A stretch of DNA of 64,000 nucleotides from Campylobacter lari subsp. lari (lineage in GTDB: Bacteria > Campylobacterota > Campylobacteria > Campylobacterales > Campylobacteraceae). The translations under genes were made by a program, and so were the position numbers. Positions 16,858 to 26,440 of the stretch are shown here, piece after piece. The stretch spans positions 744,001-808,000 of the forward strand of contig NZ_CP053830.1 of NCBI RefSeq assembly GCF_013372185.1, in the 5' to 3' direction. The stretch's first letter is position 1; the number at the start of each line of letters is the position of its first letter. The notes under the pieces were generated by a model that had not been told where the DNA came from, did not search any database, and saw only the letters and a list, made by a program, of their open reading frames with translations.

Positions 16858-18105
16858 CTACATCAATTCATATAATTTTTTACGCTCACTAGAACTTCCT
16901 ATACCAAGTTGCATGCGGTATTTTGTGATGGTTCTACGCCCTAATTGCACGCTTGGAAATTCTTTTTGAGTTAGTTCAAGAATTTTTAAATCACTCAAAG
17001 GCTTTTTAGGGTTTTCTTTTTTGATTAGATTGCTTAGAAAATCTTTTATCGTTGCATTAGATGTTTCTCCATCATCAACGGCTGTTGTGAAAAATGATTT
17101 TAAAGGTATTAAGCCTCTATCGCAACTTAGATATTTATTAGAAATAGCCCTTGAGATGGTTGAAGCATTTCTTTCTAAATCTTGCGCTAAATCTTTAAGT
17201 TGCATAGGTTTAATATCTCCACCCATGAAAAAATCATATTGATATTCTATAATCATAAGCCCTAGTTTATAAAGAGTAGCTTTTCTCATCGCTAAAGCAT
17301 CGATTAAATTTTTAGCATCTTTTAAATAAGCACTTAAAAACTCATGATCAAGCCCATCTGCTTCAAAAGCAATTTCAGGATAATATTCATCATTAATTTT
17401 TATTTTAATCTCGCCATTTTCTTGATAAATATAAATATCAGGGATGATAGCCATGCTTTCTTCAAAATATTCTAAAAATGGTGGTATGGAAATTTTTTTA
17501 ATAATAGAAATAGCGTTTTTGTATAAAGGATCTTTAGTAAATTCTTTTGCATTTTCTAAATTTTGTATTAAACTTTTGCAAAATTCATAAAGCTCATCGT
17601 CTAAATCAAAATGTTCTAGTGCAAACATATAAGCTTCTTGATTATCTTTTGCTCCTACTCCTATTGGATCAAGAAATTTAAATCTTTGTCTTATTTTTTC
17701 AACTTCTAAAGGATCAAATTGTGCAAAAAGTTCTTCATCGTATTCAAAATAGCCCTCATGATTTAGACATTCTATGATTTTTTCAGCTATGAGTTGGGAT
17801 TTTTTAGTTGGAAATAATGGTGGTATGATTTGCTCGTTTAAAAGCTCATAGACATTTTTATTATCTAAGCTTTTGGCATCAATCATTTGAGTTGTTGTGC
17901 TTTTGCTAAAATATTCTTGATAATATTTGTTTTGATTATTGGTAATGTTTGAGTTTTCTTTGATTTCTATAAAAGGATTTTCTTTGGCAAATTCTTCTAA
18001 GTTTTCTTTTAAATCTTCTATATTAGCTTGTAAAATTGGCAACCAAGATCTTAAAGTTTGTGATAATTTTGCTTTTTGAGCTAAAGAAGTTTTTTGTCTA
18101 AGCAT
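16858..18105 (-). CDS. rpoN: RNA polymerase sigma-54 factor
   Basis: Sigma-54 directs transcription of the hook, basal-body and other middle flagellar genes in Campylobacter, with the activator FlgR. The protein is 415 residues. The N-terminal activator-binding region is 'QKTSLAQKAKLSQTLRSWLPILQ', a core-binding domain covers about residues 100-290, and the RpoN box near the C-terminus reads 'GRRTITKYRMQLGI' in place of the enterobacterial ARRTVAKYRE. The segment before it includes the helix-turn-helix ('NASTISRAISNKYL'). Its start overlaps the lptB stop by 1 bp. Targets with matching promoters are in this same window at 7686, 9171 and possibly 29198. Confidence 0.96.
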   Translation of the reverse strand: MLRQKTSLAQKAKLSQTLRSWLPILQANIEDLKENLEEFAKENPFIEIKENSNITNNQNKYYQEYFSKSTTTQMIDAKSLDNKNVYELLNEQIIPPLFPTKKSQLIAEKIIECLNHEGYFEYDEELFAQFDPLEVEKIRQRFKFLDPIGVGAKDNQEAYMFALEHFDLDDELYEFCKSLIQNLENAKEFTKDPLYKNAISIIKKISIPPFLEYFEESMAIIPDIYIYQENGEIKIKINDEYYPEIAFEADGLDHEFLSAYLKDAKNLIDALAMRKATLYKLGLMIIEYQYDFFMGGDIKPMQLKDLAQDLERNASTISRAISNKYLSCDRGLIPLKSFFTTAVDDGETSNATIKDFLSNLIKKENPKKPLSDLKILELTQKEFPSVQLGRRTITKYRMQLGIGSSSERKKLYELM

Positions 18106-18830
18106 TATTCAAGTCTAAATTCATTTCCAAGATAATATTTTTTAACATCTTCATTGTTTGCTATCTCGCTTGCATTACCACTAGCTAGCAATCTTCCACT
18201 TCTAATAACATATGCTCTATCACAAATTGCTAGAGTTTCTCTTACATTGTGATCTGTTATTAAAACACCTATATTCATTGCTTTTAAGTCTTTAATTAAA
18301 CTTTGAATTTCACTCACTGCTATAGGATCAACCCCAGCAAAAGGCTCATCTAAAAGTAAAAATTTAGGATCACACATCAGAGATCTTGCTATTTCACAAC
18401 GCCTTCTCTCGCCCCCACTTAAACTTAAACCTTTTCTGTGTCTAATAGGCTCTATGCTTAATAATTCTAACATTTGCTCTATTTTTTGATCTAGTATTTT
18501 TTTGTCTTTATAGAGCATTTGAGCAGCTAAAAGTAAATTATCTTCCACGCTTAAGTCTTTAAAAACACTACTTTCTTGAGGCAAATACCCAATGCCAAGC
18601 TTTGCTCTTTTATTAAGCGGTTCTTTTGTGATATCTTGTGAGTCTAAAAACACCTGTCCGCTTGTTGGTAAAATAAGCCCACATATCATATAAAAACTCG
18701 TAGTTTTTCCTGCTCCATTAGGCCCTAAAAGTCCTACAACTTCTCCACTTTGCACTTCTAGCGAAACATCGTGTATGATTTTTGTTTTTTTAATGATTTT
18801 TTCTAAATTTCTAGCTTCTAGCTTACTCAT
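18105..18830 (-). CDS. lptB: Lipopolysaccharide export ATPase LptB
   Basis: The ATPase that powers LPS/lipooligosaccharide extraction by LptFG. It is 241 residues. Walker A is '[11 protein letters not shown]' (about 35-45), the signature is '[10 protein letters not shown]' (about 135-144) and Walker B is '[13 protein letters not shown]' (about 157-169), with the H-loop in 'ITDHNVRE'. The 'FAGVDPIAV' segment and the position directly before rpoN are typical of lptB. It overlaps tsaE by 8 bp. No lptFG or lptC gene is in the window. Confidence 0.94.
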   Translation of the reverse strand: MSKLEARNLEKIIKKTKIIHDVSLEVQSGEVVGLLGPNGAGKTTSFYMICGLILPTSGQVFLDSQDITKEPLNKRAKLGIGYLPQESSVFKDLSVEDNLLLAAQMLYKDKKILDQKIEQMLELLSIEPIRHRKGLSLSGGERRRCEIARSLMCDPKFLLLDEPFAGVDPIAVSEIQSLIKDLKAMNIGVLITDHNVRETLAICDRAYVIRSGRLLASGNASEIANNEDVKKYYLGNEFRLE

Positions 18831-19230
18831 GTATTATATACTTTCTTTTATTTTCATAAGGAATGATTTGTAAAATTATATTAAAAATTTGATATTTATC
18901 TAAATATTTTTTTAATTTTTCATCACCCCACTCTACTAAATGCAAACCTTCTTCAAAAAAATTTTCAATCAAGCCATTTTTTAAAAGTCCATCAAAACCT
19001 TCTTGATAAATATCATAATGATACATTTTACCTTGTTGAAAATCATACTCTTGCATGATAGAAAATGTAGGAGAATTAAGCGTTTTTTCTACTCCAAGAA
19101 ATTGAGCATAATTTTGCACCAAAGTAGTTTTACCACTTGCTAAATCACCTTGCAATAAAACAACTCCACTTTTAGGTAAAACTTCACAAAGTTTGTCAAG
19201 TTCATTTTGTGCTAAAACAAATTCTCTCAT
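18823..19230 (-). CDS. tsaE: tRNA t6A biosynthesis ATPase TsaE
   Basis: TsaE works with TsaB and TsaD to make N6-threonylcarbamoyladenosine at position 37 of ANN-decoding tRNAs. The 135-residue length is normal. The Walker A motif is '[12 protein letters not shown]' (about residues 26-37), '[10 protein letters not shown]' is the conserved switch-like segment (about 53-62) and 'HLVEWGDEK' (about 97-105) contains the family's E-W-x-D/E motif. It overlaps the S4-domain gene by 4 bp and lptB by 8 bp. Confidence 0.92.
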   Translation of the reverse strand: MREFVLAQNELDKLCEVLPKSGVVLLQGDLASGKTTLVQNYAQFLGVEKTLNSPTFSIMQEYDFQQGKMYHYDIYQEGFDGLLKNGLIENFFEEGLHLVEWGDEKLKKYLDKYQIFNIILQIIPYENKRKYIIHE

Positions 19231-19475
19231 TTAATTTTTACCACATATTTTTCTTGCATAGCTTTGGGTATGCTTTTGGTAGTTGGTATATCAAGTACTT
19301 TGTATGTATCAGTATGCTCTATAAATTTAATACTAATTTCATCGCCAATTTTTACATCTTTACTAGCTTTAACTACTTGATTATTAATACTTACAACCCC
19401 GCTTTTACACATATCTTCTGAAATAGCGCGACGCTTTGTTATATTTACTACATTTAAAAACTTATCTATTCTCAT
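19227..19475 (-). CDS. S4-domain RNA-binding protein
   Basis: An 82-residue protein that is almost entirely an S4 domain: 'MRIDKFLNVVNITKRR' followed by 'CKSGVVSINNQVVKASKDVKIGDEI'. It resembles Hsp15/YabO-type proteins, which bind free or stalled 50S subunits, but the long C-terminal tail of Hsp15 is absent. In related bacteria such small S4 proteins take part in rescuing peptidyl-tRNA-bound large subunits; that role is not shown by the sequence here. It heads the minus-strand tsaE-lptB-rpoN-yggS run and is divergent from argG. Confidence 0.85.
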   Translation of the reverse strand: MRIDKFLNVVNITKRRAISEDMCKSGVVSINNQVVKASKDVKIGDEISIKFIEHTDTYKVLDIPTTKSIPKAMQEKYVVKIK

Positions 19476-19588
19476 AAAAATATTTTATCAAAAAATACAA
19501 GAAAATGTTATAAAATGTCTAAATATTTTACATTATATTAAGCTAAATTCGTTAAATTTTAAAATTATTTTTACAAAGAGGAAAGACA

Positions 19589-20809
19589 ATGAAAAAAGAT
19601 ATCAAAAAAGTGGTTTTAGCATATTCTGGTGGGCTTGATACAAGTATAATTTTAAAATGGCTTCAAGATGAGTATAAAAGTGAAGTGGTAACTTTCACAG
19701 CAGATATTGGACAAGGTGAAGAACTTGAGCCTGCTAGAAAAAAAGCACTTTCTTTAGGTGTAAAAGAAGAAAATATTTTTATAAAAGATTTAAAAGATGA
19801 ATTTGTAAAAGATTATGTATTTGCTATGTTTAGAGCAAATGCTATTTATGAGGGAGAATATTTACTAGGTACAAGTATAGCAAGACCTTTGATAGCAAAA
19901 GCTTTGGTAGAAATAGCAAATAAAACTAATGCAGATGCTATTAGTCATGGAGCAACAGGTAAAGGAAATGATCAAGTGCGTTTTGAATTAGGTGCTTTGG
20001 CACTAAATCCAAATTTAGCTATCATTGCTCCTTGGAGAGAATGGGATTTAAATAGTCGTGAAAAACTCTTAGCTTATGCACAAAAACATGGTATTGATAT
20101 AGCTAAAAAGCCAGGTAAATCACCTTATTCTATGGATGCAAATTTATTGCATATTTCCTATGAGGGTTTAGTGCTTGAAGATCCTGCGGCTAAACCTGAG
20201 GCAGATATGTGGCGCTGGGTGAGGGATTTAAAACAAACTCCAAATGAAAGCGAAGTGATAGAGCTTGAGTTTAGCAAAGGTGATTTATGTGCTATAAATG
20301 GAGAAAAAATGTCTCCTGCACAGCTTTTAGCAAAACTTAATGAGCTTGGTGCAAAACATGGTATAGGTCGTCTTGATATAGTAGAAAATCGCTATGTGGG
20401 TATGAAAAGTAGAGGTTGTTATGAAACCCCAGGTGGGAGCATACTTTTAAAAGCACACCGCGCTATAGAAAGCATTACTCTTGATAGAGAAGCAGCGCAT
20501 TTAAAAGATGAATTAATGCCAAAATATGCAAGTTTAATTTATAATGGATATTGGTTTTCGCCTGAGAGATTAATGCTTCAAGCTTTAATCGATGAATCAC
20601 AAAAACACGTAAATGGCAAGGTTAAACTTGAATTGTATAAAGGTAATGTTATGGTAATAGGCAGAGAAAGTGCGAATGATAGCTTATTTAGCGAGGCTTA
20701 TTGTACTTTTGAAGAAGATAGTGTGTATGATCAAAAAGATGCAGCAGGCTTTATCAAGCTAAATGCTTTAAGATTTATCATTGCAGGCAAAAATGGAAGA
20801 AAATTTTAA
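19589..20809 (+). CDS. argG: Argininosuccinate synthase
   Basis: ArgG joins citrulline and aspartate with ATP to form argininosuccinate, the penultimate step of arginine synthesis. It is 406 residues. The PP-motif '[13 protein letters not shown]' is at residues 8-20, '[14 protein letters not shown]' at about 116-129, and '[16 protein letters not shown]' and '[11 protein letters not shown]' follow. It is the short type I enzyme. The ribosome-binding site is AAAGAGGAAAG. rplI begins 9 bp after its stop, so argG probably shares a transcript with rplI-hslVU-era. Confidence 0.97.
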   Translation: MKKDIKKVVLAYSGGLDTSIILKWLQDEYKSEVVTFTADIGQGEELEPARKKALSLGVKEENIFIKDLKDEFVKDYVFAMFRANAIYEGEYLLGTSIARPLIAKALVEIANKTNADAISHGATGKGNDQVRFELGALALNPNLAIIAPWREWDLNSREKLLAYAQKHGIDIAKKPGKSPYSMDANLLHISYEGLVLEDPAAKPEADMWRWVRDLKQTPNESEVIELEFSKGDLCAINGEKMSPAQLLAKLNELGAKHGIGRLDIVENRYVGMKSRGCYETPGGSILLKAHRAIESITLDREAAHLKDELMPKYASLIYNGYWFSPERLMLQALIDESQKHVNGKVKLELYKGNVMVIGRESANDSLFSEAYCTFEEDSVYDQKDAAGFIKLNALRFIIAGKNGRKF

Positions 20810-20818
20810 GGAAGAAAG

Positions 20819-21262
20819 ATGAAAGTATTGTTAATTAAAGATGTAAAAAGTTTAGGAAAAGCTGGAGAAGTAAAAGAAGTAAAAGATGGGTATGGACAAA
20901 ATTTTTTAATAGCAAAAGGTTTTGCAAAAGCTGCTACACATGAAGTTTTAAAACAATATGAAGCAGAGCAAAAGAAAAAGGCAGAAAATTTAAGATTTGA
21001 GCTTGCAAATTTGGAAAAATTAAAAGAAGAATTATCTAAAATCACTATTTGTATAGCTAAGCCTGTGGGGGCTAATGGAAGCTTATTTGGTGGGATCACT
21101 AAAGATGAAATTGCACATGCACTTAAAGAACAAAAAAATATAGAAATTGATAAAAAATCTTTAGAGTGTGATACCATAAAAGAACTTGGTATGCATGAAA
21201 TTTCTATAAAATTAGGCCATGCAATTCATGCTAAATTTAAGTTAGAGGTTAAAGGGGAGTAA
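20819..21262 (+). CDS. rplI: Ribosomal protein bL9
   Basis: A 50S subunit protein with two domains joined by a long helix. The 147-residue length is normal. The N-terminal domain has '[21 protein letters not shown]' and '[14 protein letters not shown]', the connecting helix runs from about residue 40 to 75 ('[17 protein letters not shown]'), and the C-terminal domain begins at '[10 protein letters not shown]'. A GGAAG ribosome-binding site lies just before the ATG. The stop shares a base with the hslV start (TAATG). Confidence 0.97.
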   Translation: MKVLLIKDVKSLGKAGEVKEVKDGYGQNFLIAKGFAKAATHEVLKQYEAEQKKKAENLRFELANLEKLKEELSKITICIAKPVGANGSLFGGITKDEIAHALKEQKNIEIDKKSLECDTIKELGMHEISIKLGHAIHAKFKLEVKGE

Positions 21263-21804
21263 TGTTTCACGCAACTACTATTTTAGCTTATAAGGGCAAA
21301 AATAAATCAGTTATTGGTGGTGATGGTCAAGTAAGCTTTGGAAATACTGTTTTAAAAAATAATGCAGTGAAAATTAGAAAATTAAATAATGGAAAAGTGT
21401 TAGCAGGTTTTGCAGGAAGCACTGCTGATGCTTTTAATCTTTTTGATATGTTTGAAAAACTCCTTTCTAGTTCTAAGGGTGATTTATTAAAGGCTGCAAT
21501 TGATTTTTCAAAAGAATGGCGTAAAGATAAATATTTAAGAAAATTAGAAGCTATGATGCTAGTATTAGATAGAAATCATATATTTTTGCTTTCTGGAACT
21601 GGAGATGTGGTTGAGCCTGAAGATGGTGCTATAGCTGCTATTGGAAGTGGAGGAAATTACGCACTTTCTGCTGCTAGGGCTTTAGCTAAGTATTCTAAAT
21701 TAGATGAAGAAAATTTGGTAAAAGAAAGCTTGCAAATAGCTGGTGAAATTTGCATTTATACTAATACAAATATTAAAACTTATGTAATTGAGGATGATAA
21801 ATGA
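21262..21804 (+). CDS. hslV: ATP-dependent protease peptidase subunit HslV
   Basis: HslV forms the proteolytic core of the HslUV (ClpQY) protease. It is 180 residues. The N-terminus reads [12 protein letters not shown] rather than the usual MTTI, so three extra residues (F-H-A) stand before the catalytic threonine; the start is fixed by a GGGGAG site five bases upstream. '[14 protein letters not shown]' (about 19-32), '[11 protein letters not shown]' (about 48-58) and '[13 protein letters not shown]' (about 125-137) are family landmarks. An N-terminal threonine would have to be exposed by processing. It is translationally coupled to rplI and hslU. Confidence 0.95.
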   Translation: MFHATTILAYKGKNKSVIGGDGQVSFGNTVLKNNAVKIRKLNNGKVLAGFAGSTADAFNLFDMFEKLLSSSKGDLLKAAIDFSKEWRKDKYLRKLEAMMLVLDRNHIFLLSGTGDVVEPEDGAIAAIGSGGNYALSAARALAKYSKLDEENLVKESLQIAGEICIYTNTNIKTYVIEDDK

Positions 21805-23120
21805 ATTTAACCCCAAAAGAAATTGTAAATTTTTTAGATGATTATGTAATTGGTCAAAAAAACGCTAAAAAAATCATAGCAATTGCTTTGAGAAATCGTT
21901 ATAGAAGAATGCAACTTAGCCCTGAACTTCAAGATGATATCATGCCTAAAAATATTTTAATGATAGGCTCAACTGGTGTGGGAAAAACAGAAATTGCAAG
22001 AAGATTAGCTAAGATGATGGGGCTTCCATTTGTTAAGGTTGAAGCAAGTAAATATACTGAAGTTGGGTTTGTTGGGCGCGATGTTGAAAGTATGGTTAGG
22101 GATTTAGCAAATGCTGCTTTAAATTTAGTAAAACAAGAAGAAAAAGAAAAAAATCAAGAAAAAATTAATGAATATATAGAAAATAAAATACTTGAAAAAC
22201 TTTTACCGCCTTTACCAAAAGGTATTAGCGAAGAAAAAGAACAAGAATATAAAAATTCTTTAGAAAAAATGCGCGTAAAATTAAAAGCTGGTGATTTAGA
22301 TGATAGTATTATCGAAGTAGAAATTTCTCAAAGTGTATTTGATACAAACCCAAATTTACCACCTGAAATGGGTGCTATGCAAGATATAGTGAAAGTAATT
22401 GGTGTTGGTAGTAAAAAAGTTAAAAAAGAAATGAAAGTTAAAGATGCTAAAAATGCTCTAGCTCAAGAAGCAAGTGAAAAAATACTTGATATGGAAAGCA
22501 TTAAAAGCGAGGCTTTAAGAAGAGCTGAAAATGAAGGAATTATTTTTATCGATGAGATAGATAAAGTAGCGGTTTCAAGCTCAAATTCAAACCGCCAAGA
22601 TCCAAGCAAAGAAGGGGTGCAAAGGGATTTACTTCCTATAGTTGAAGGTAGCACTATACAAACTAAATTTGGACCTTTAAAAACTGATCATATTTTATTT
22701 ATAGCAGCTGGAGCTTTTCATTTGAGCAAACCAAGCGATTTAATCCCTGAGCTTCAAGGGCGTTTTCCATTAAGAGTAGAACTTGATAGTCTTGATGAAG
22801 ATGCTTTATATGCTATTTTAACAAGACCTAAAAATTCTTTACTTACTCAATATATAGAACTTTTAAAAACTGAAAAAGTTGAACTTGTATTTGAAGATGC
22901 TGCAATTAAAGAAATTGCAAAAATCGCAAGCAAGGCAAATGAAGAAATGCAAGATATAGGTGCTAGACGCTTACATACTGTCGTGGAAAAACTTTTAGAA
23001 GATATTAGCTTTGAAGCAGATGAATATGCTGGAAAAGTATATAAAATAGATGATTTTAAAGTGCAAGTTAAACTTGGAGATATCGTAGAAAATAAAGATC
23101 TTGCTAGGTATATTTTGTGA
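21801..23120 (+). CDS. hslU: HslU unfoldase ATPase
   Basis: The AAA+ ATPase that unfolds substrates and feeds them to HslV. The 439-residue length is normal. It starts with '[17 protein letters not shown]', Walker A is '[14 protein letters not shown]' (about 55-68), the pore motif is in '[17 protein letters not shown]' (about 76-92), the variable I domain covers roughly 110-230, Walker B is '[10 protein letters not shown]', and '[10 protein letters not shown]' and '[10 protein letters not shown]' (sensor 2) follow. The C-terminal 'RYIL' tail is the part that docks into HslV. It overlaps hslV and era by 4 bp. Confidence 0.97.
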   Translation: MNLTPKEIVNFLDDYVIGQKNAKKIIAIALRNRYRRMQLSPELQDDIMPKNILMIGSTGVGKTEIARRLAKMMGLPFVKVEASKYTEVGFVGRDVESMVRDLANAALNLVKQEEKEKNQEKINEYIENKILEKLLPPLPKGISEEKEQEYKNSLEKMRVKLKAGDLDDSIIEVEISQSVFDTNPNLPPEMGAMQDIVKVIGVGSKKVKKEMKVKDAKNALAQEASEKILDMESIKSEALRRAENEGIIFIDEIDKVAVSSSNSNRQDPSKEGVQRDLLPIVEGSTIQTKFGPLKTDHILFIAAGAFHLSKPSDLIPELQGRFPLRVELDSLDEDALYAILTRPKNSLLTQYIELLKTEKVELVFEDAAIKEIAKIASKANEEMQDIGARRLHTVVEKLLEDISFEADEYAGKVYKIDDFKVQVKLGDIVENKDLARYIL

Positions 23121-23989
23121 AAAGTGGCTTTGTAAGTATTGTAGGTAGAACTAATGCTGGAAAAAGTTCTATTTTAAATTCTTTATTAGAAGAAAAAATT
23201 GCAATGGTTTCTCATAAGCAAAATGCAACAAGGAGAAAAATCAATGCAATTATAATGCATGAAAAAAACCAAGTGATATTTATAGATACACCTGGTTTAC
23301 ATGCAAGCTCTAAGGCTATGAATCAGCTTATGATAGATTTAGCGATTAAAAGTATTGCAGATTGTGATGTGATATTATTTGTTGCAAGTATTTATGATGA
23401 TATTATTGATTATGAAAATTTTTTAAAATTAAATCCAAAAGTTCCTCATATTGTATTAATTAATAAAGTTGATTTAGCAGATAAAAAAACCTTGCTTTCA
23501 AAATTAGCTCAATATAATCAATTTAGTTCTTATTTTAGCGCTATTATCCCCTATTCTATTAAGCAAAAATTTCATAAAAAAATTTTACTTGATGAGCTTG
23601 TTAAATATTTGCCCGAGCATCCATATTATTTTGATCCAGAATTTATTACTACTACAAATGAAAAAGATATTTATAGAGATTTTATACTTGAAGCAATCTA
23701 TGAAAATTTAAGCGATGAAATTCCATATACTACTGAAGTTAGAATTGATAAAATTAAAGAGTTAAAAACTATTTATTATATCAATGCAACCATTATTAGC
23801 TCTACTAATTCTCACAAAGGAATGATATTAGGTAAAGATGGTGCTACAATTAAGCGTATAGGTAAGGAAGCTAGGGTTAAAATAGAAAAATTAGCGCAAA
23901 AAAAGGTAATGTTAAAATTATTTGTTCAACTTGAGAAAAATTGGCATAAAAACGAGCAAAACCTTAAGAAAATTCTTTATGATGAGTAA
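23117..23989 (+). CDS. era: GTPase Era
   Basis: Era binds the 3' end of 16S rRNA and helps 30S subunit assembly. It is 290 residues from a GTG start overlapping the hslU stop. The P-loop is '[13 protein letters not shown]' (about residues 7-19), with Thr-Asn-Ala where many homologues have Pro-Asn-Val. G3 is 'DTPGLH', G4 is 'NKVDLADK', and the KH domain carries '[19 protein letters not shown]' (about 234-252). The last codons overlap the following membrane-protein gene by 11 bp. Confidence 0.96.
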   Translation: MKSGFVSIVGRTNAGKSSILNSLLEEKIAMVSHKQNATRRKINAIIMHEKNQVIFIDTPGLHASSKAMNQLMIDLAIKSIADCDVILFVASIYDDIIDYENFLKLNPKVPHIVLINKVDLADKKTLLSKLAQYNQFSSYFSAIIPYSIKQKFHKKILLDELVKYLPEHPYYFDPEFITTTNEKDIYRDFILEAIYENLSDEIPYTTEVRIDKIKELKTIYYINATIISSTNSHKGMILGKDGATIKRIGKEARVKIEKLAQKKVMLKLFVQLEKNWHKNEQNLKKILYDE

Positions 23990-24989
23990 GAAAACTATTC
24001 TAAAAGATTTTCTCGCTTATGAAAAGCTTTTATATATTAAATTTGCAAATCCTATTAGCGAAGATGAAATTTTAAAAAAGAGCTTTGAAGAGCTTGGCCT
24101 TAAAGATGATTTTTCTTATAAGTTAAAATATTTTCAAGATAATTCTTTTACATATGTATTCTTGTGCAAGTATGAAGATATTTTAGATATTGATTATGTG
24201 ATACCAGAACCCCTGCTTTTTGAAGTGTATTTTAAGAATAATACAAATAGTGAAAATCTTGCATTATCGTTTAAGGAAAAATACATAGTTTTAGTGGAGT
24301 ATTTAGGATGTAATTTTCAAAATTGCAAAGTTATACCATTAAACATCTATGATAAAATATATGAAGAAAAATTAAAAAAAACTTATAAACACATTATAAG
24401 CATAGATGATACTCAAAATCTTAGCAGTTTTGATAAATTTAATAGTAATATTTTCTATCAAAAATTGTTAAAAAATTGCGATCAAGTCAAGATTAATTTT
24501 ACCAACAAAGAAAAAATAAATCATTTAAAATCTTTTAGTTTTAAGATTTTATTGGCTTTTGTCTGTGGAGTTTTACTGGCTTTAGTTTATCCTTTGTATT
24601 TGTATACACAAAAATCATTTTATGAAAACGAGAAAATAAAATATGAAAATTTAATAAAAAAGCAAGATGATATTTTAGAACAGGCAAAAATAAATCAAAA
24701 ACAAAATCAAGAGTTCAAAAAATTACAAGAAGAAAATGAGTTAAAGGTTGATTTATTACAAAAATTTTATGCAAATACACTTTGCTATAAAGATTTTTAT
24801 GATTTTTTAAAAGTTTTAAATTCTCATCAAGCTTATATAGAGGCTTTGTATGTTAAAAATAATGATTTTACTATAGAGCTTAAAAATGACTATGAATTTT
24901 ATGAAGATTTTAAAAAGCATCATTTTGTATTAAAAAATAAAGAAGTTAATAATGGAAAAATTACTCTTGTTTTTGAAAAATCTTTATAA
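23979..24989 (+). CDS. Membrane protein with GspL/PilN-like layout, function unknown
   Basis: A 336-residue protein. An ATG at 23979 or 23982 is favoured over starts inside era. The order of parts is: a cytoplasmic region of about 185 residues with no motif I recognise; one membrane segment (about 189-208, '[19 protein letters not shown]'); a coiled coil (about 210-265, rich in Lys, Gln and Glu); and a C-terminal domain of about 70 residues with alternating strands and helices. This layout, followed at once by a short protein with TM, coil and ferredoxin-like parts, resembles GspL-GspM or PilN-PilO pairs of type II secretion, type IV pilus or DNA-uptake machines. I see no residue match that proves it. 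It is coupled to era and overlaps its partner by 38 bp. Confidence 0.7.
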   Translation: MMSKKTILKDFLAYEKLLYIKFANPISEDEILKKSFEELGLKDDFSYKLKYFQDNSFTYVFLCKYEDILDIDYVIPEPLLFEVYFKNNTNSENLALSFKEKYIVLVEYLGCNFQNCKVIPLNIYDKIYEEKLKKTYKHIISIDDTQNLSSFDKFNSNIFYQKLLKNCDQVKINFTNKEKINHLKSFSFKILLAFVCGVLLALVYPLYLYTQKSFYENEKIKYENLIKKQDDILEQAKINQKQNQEFKKLQEENELKVDLLQKFYANTLCYKDFYDFLKVLNSHQAYIEALYVKNNDFTIELKNDYEFYEDFKKHHFVLKNKEVNNGKITLVFEKSL

Positions 24990-25491
24990 AAATTTAGAAA
25001 ATGTCTTCGCTAAGTTATCCGAGCGTGAATTTATATTGTCTTTGATAGTTGTTTTTGTTTTTGGTTTTTTCATGGTCTATATGGGTGTTTTTGACTATTT
25101 TGAAAAACAAATGAAGTTGTCAAAAGATGAACTATATAATTTGCAAACAAAATACGAGCAAAAACAAGAAGTGATTTCTGATTTAAAAGAAGATGAAAAT
25201 ATATCTTATAATGAACAGTCGTTTTTTAATATAAACAGAGATTATCAAAGTATTTTAAAGAACATAGAAAAAAATCTTAATGGGGTTCAATCTTTACAAA
25301 TTCAAAGTTACAAAAGTCAAGATGAATATTTTGCTTATTATGAATTAAGATTAAGTTTTGTTGGCGATTTTATTTTTTTAACGCAGTTTTTACAAAAGTT
25401 AGATCCTTGTATAAAAGTTAAAAATTTAGAACTTGTAAAATATGAAAATAAATTAAAAATTACATTAAATCTTATTTTTGCTCTGGCATAA
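24952..25491 (+). CDS. Membrane protein with GspM/PilO-like layout, function unknown
   Basis: A 179-residue protein with an N-terminal amphipathic segment, one membrane helix (about residues 27-47, 'FILSLIVVFVFGFFMVYMG'), a coiled coil (about 50-80) and a C-terminal domain of about 80 residues. That domain ends 'LRLSFVGDFIFLTQFLQKLD...KVKNLELV', and this beta-alpha-beta pattern is typical of the ferredoxin-like fold of PilO and GspM. Its start lies inside the preceding gene, overlapping by 38 bp in another frame, which suggests coupled translation and a complex of the two products. The rnpB promoter lies just after the stop. I infer a role in an inner-membrane assembly platform. Confidence 0.7.
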   Translation: MEKLLLFLKNLYKNLENVFAKLSEREFILSLIVVFVFGFFMVYMGVFDYFEKQMKLSKDELYNLQTKYEQKQEVISDLKEDENISYNEQSFFNINRDYQSILKNIEKNLNGVQSLQIQSYKSQDEYFAYYELRLSFVGDFIFLTQFLQKLDPCIKVKNLELVKYENKLKITLNLIFALA

Positions 25492-25494
25492 AAA

Positions 25495-25512
25495 TGATTT
25501 TTTTGATAAAAT
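25495..25512 (+). promoter_or_regulatory. Probable rnpB promoter
   Basis: A T-run followed by GATAAAAT (25505-25512) forms a Campylobacter-type sigma-70 -10 element. The expected start lies 7-9 bases further on, matching the 5' end of the RNase P RNA near 25521. The element directly follows the stop codon of the PilO-like gene. Confidence 0.6.
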
Positions 25513-25520
25513 TCATCCAA

Positions 25521-25837
25521 ACATAGCAAATGATCGCTTCATTTTTTGAAGAGGAAAGTCCGAGCTGCAATAGGACAAAGATTCCATCTAATGGATGGCT
25601 AGGGTGACCTAAGGGAAAGTGCAACAGAAAGAAAACTACCATATTTTATATGGAAAAGGTGAAACGGTAGAGTAAGAGCCTACCAGTAGCTTTGGTAACA
25701 AAGCTAGCTATGTAAACCCAATCTGCAGCAAGAAGGGGTGGTTTTTGTCTTATAATATAACCCTTCGCTTGAGTTTGTTTGCAAAAACAAAATTAGATAA
25801 ATGATCATTCAAGACAAAACTCGGCTTATAGCTATGT
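25521..25837 (+). ncRNA. rnpB: RNase P RNA (M1 RNA)
   Basis: The catalytic RNA of RNase P, which trims tRNA 5' leaders. Universal core pieces are visible in order: 'GAGGAAAGTCCGAGCT' (25550-25565), 'ACAGAAA' (25624-25630), 'GGTAGAGTAAGAGCCTACCAG' region (about 25667-25686) and the 3' 'AAGACAAAACTCGGCTTATA' region (25811-25830). The terminal P1 helix is formed by ACATAGC at 25521-25527 and GCTATGT at 25831-25837, which sets the ends. It is read toward the flagellar operon, whose last stop codon begins one base after the P1 helix. Confidence 0.95.
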
Positions 25838-25838
25838 T

Positions 25839-26054
25839 TTACTTTATATAAGCAGAAGCTTTTTTGAGTTTTTGTAAATTAACAGCTAATTCATCTTGCT
25901 TTTTTTTCATGAAAGCAATAGCTTCATTGGTTAATGCCAAAGCTTCATTAGGACAGTCGTTAAAATCAGGTTTTTCTATGAGTTTAACTATTTTTTCTAA
26001 ATCTTCAGTATAAACAGCTAGTTTAAACTCATCTATCCATTTTTTTTCACTCAT
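25839..26054 (-). CDS. Small helical protein after fliS, possible FliT-like chaperone
   Basis: A 71-residue protein, almost wholly helical, starting 'MSEKKWIDEFKLAVYTEDLEKI' with a second helical part 'EALALTNEAIAFMKKKQDELAVNLQKLKKA'. The ATG at 26054 overlaps the fliS stop (ATGA), so it belongs to the flaG-fliD-fliS operon; an upstream ATG at 26075 lies deeper inside fliS. The position and helical make-up resemble FliT, the export chaperone for the cap protein FliD, but it is shorter than enterobacterial FliT (about 120 residues) and I see no clear sequence match. The name is therefore tentative. Confidence 0.7.
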   Translation of the reverse strand: MSEKKWIDEFKLAVYTEDLEKIVKLIEKPDFNDCPNEALALTNEAIAFMKKKQDELAVNLQKLKKASAYIK

Positions 26055-26422
26055 TTTTGATGTACTTCTCTCCAAGCTTCCAATAAGCCTTTAACCACAT
26101 TTATCACTTCATCTACTCTTTCTTGGCTATTTTCAATATTTGCCAAGGAAAGAAGTTGTAATTCTCTAGTATACAAGCCACTAAGGTAGTGTGCTACTTC
26201 ACCACCTTTTTCATAATCAAGACAGTTAAGTAGCTCGATAAAAATAGCACTAGCTCTTTTTACATAATATACTCTTTCTTCTATATTTTCATTTTGTATG
26301 GCTATTTTTATTCTACTAGAAAAACGTAAAATCCCACTATATAACATCTCGATTAATTTTTCTTGAGATTCTACTCCGGTTTGGTTTTGTGAATATGCAT
26401 TATAAACTGCACTATTTAGCAT
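26051..26422 (-). CDS. fliS: Flagellin export chaperone FliS
   Basis: FliS binds the C-terminal end of flagellin in the cytoplasm, keeps it unfolded and delivers it to the export gate. The 123-residue helical protein begins with the family pattern 'YNAYSQNQTGVESQEKLIEMLYSGILRF' (residues 6-33), which contains the Y-x(n)-P/S-x-E-K-L-I-x-M-L-Y motif. 'LLNCLDYEKGGEVAHYLSGLYTREL' is also typical. It lies 18 bp after fliD and overlaps the small FliT-like gene by ATGA. Confidence 0.93.
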   Translation of the reverse strand: MLNSAVYNAYSQNQTGVESQEKLIEMLYSGILRFSSRIKIAIQNENIEERVYYVKRASAIFIELLNCLDYEKGGEVAHYLSGLYTRELQLLSLANIENSQERVDEVINVVKGLLEAWREVHQK

Positions 26423-26440
26423 TTAAATCCTTTCTTTATT

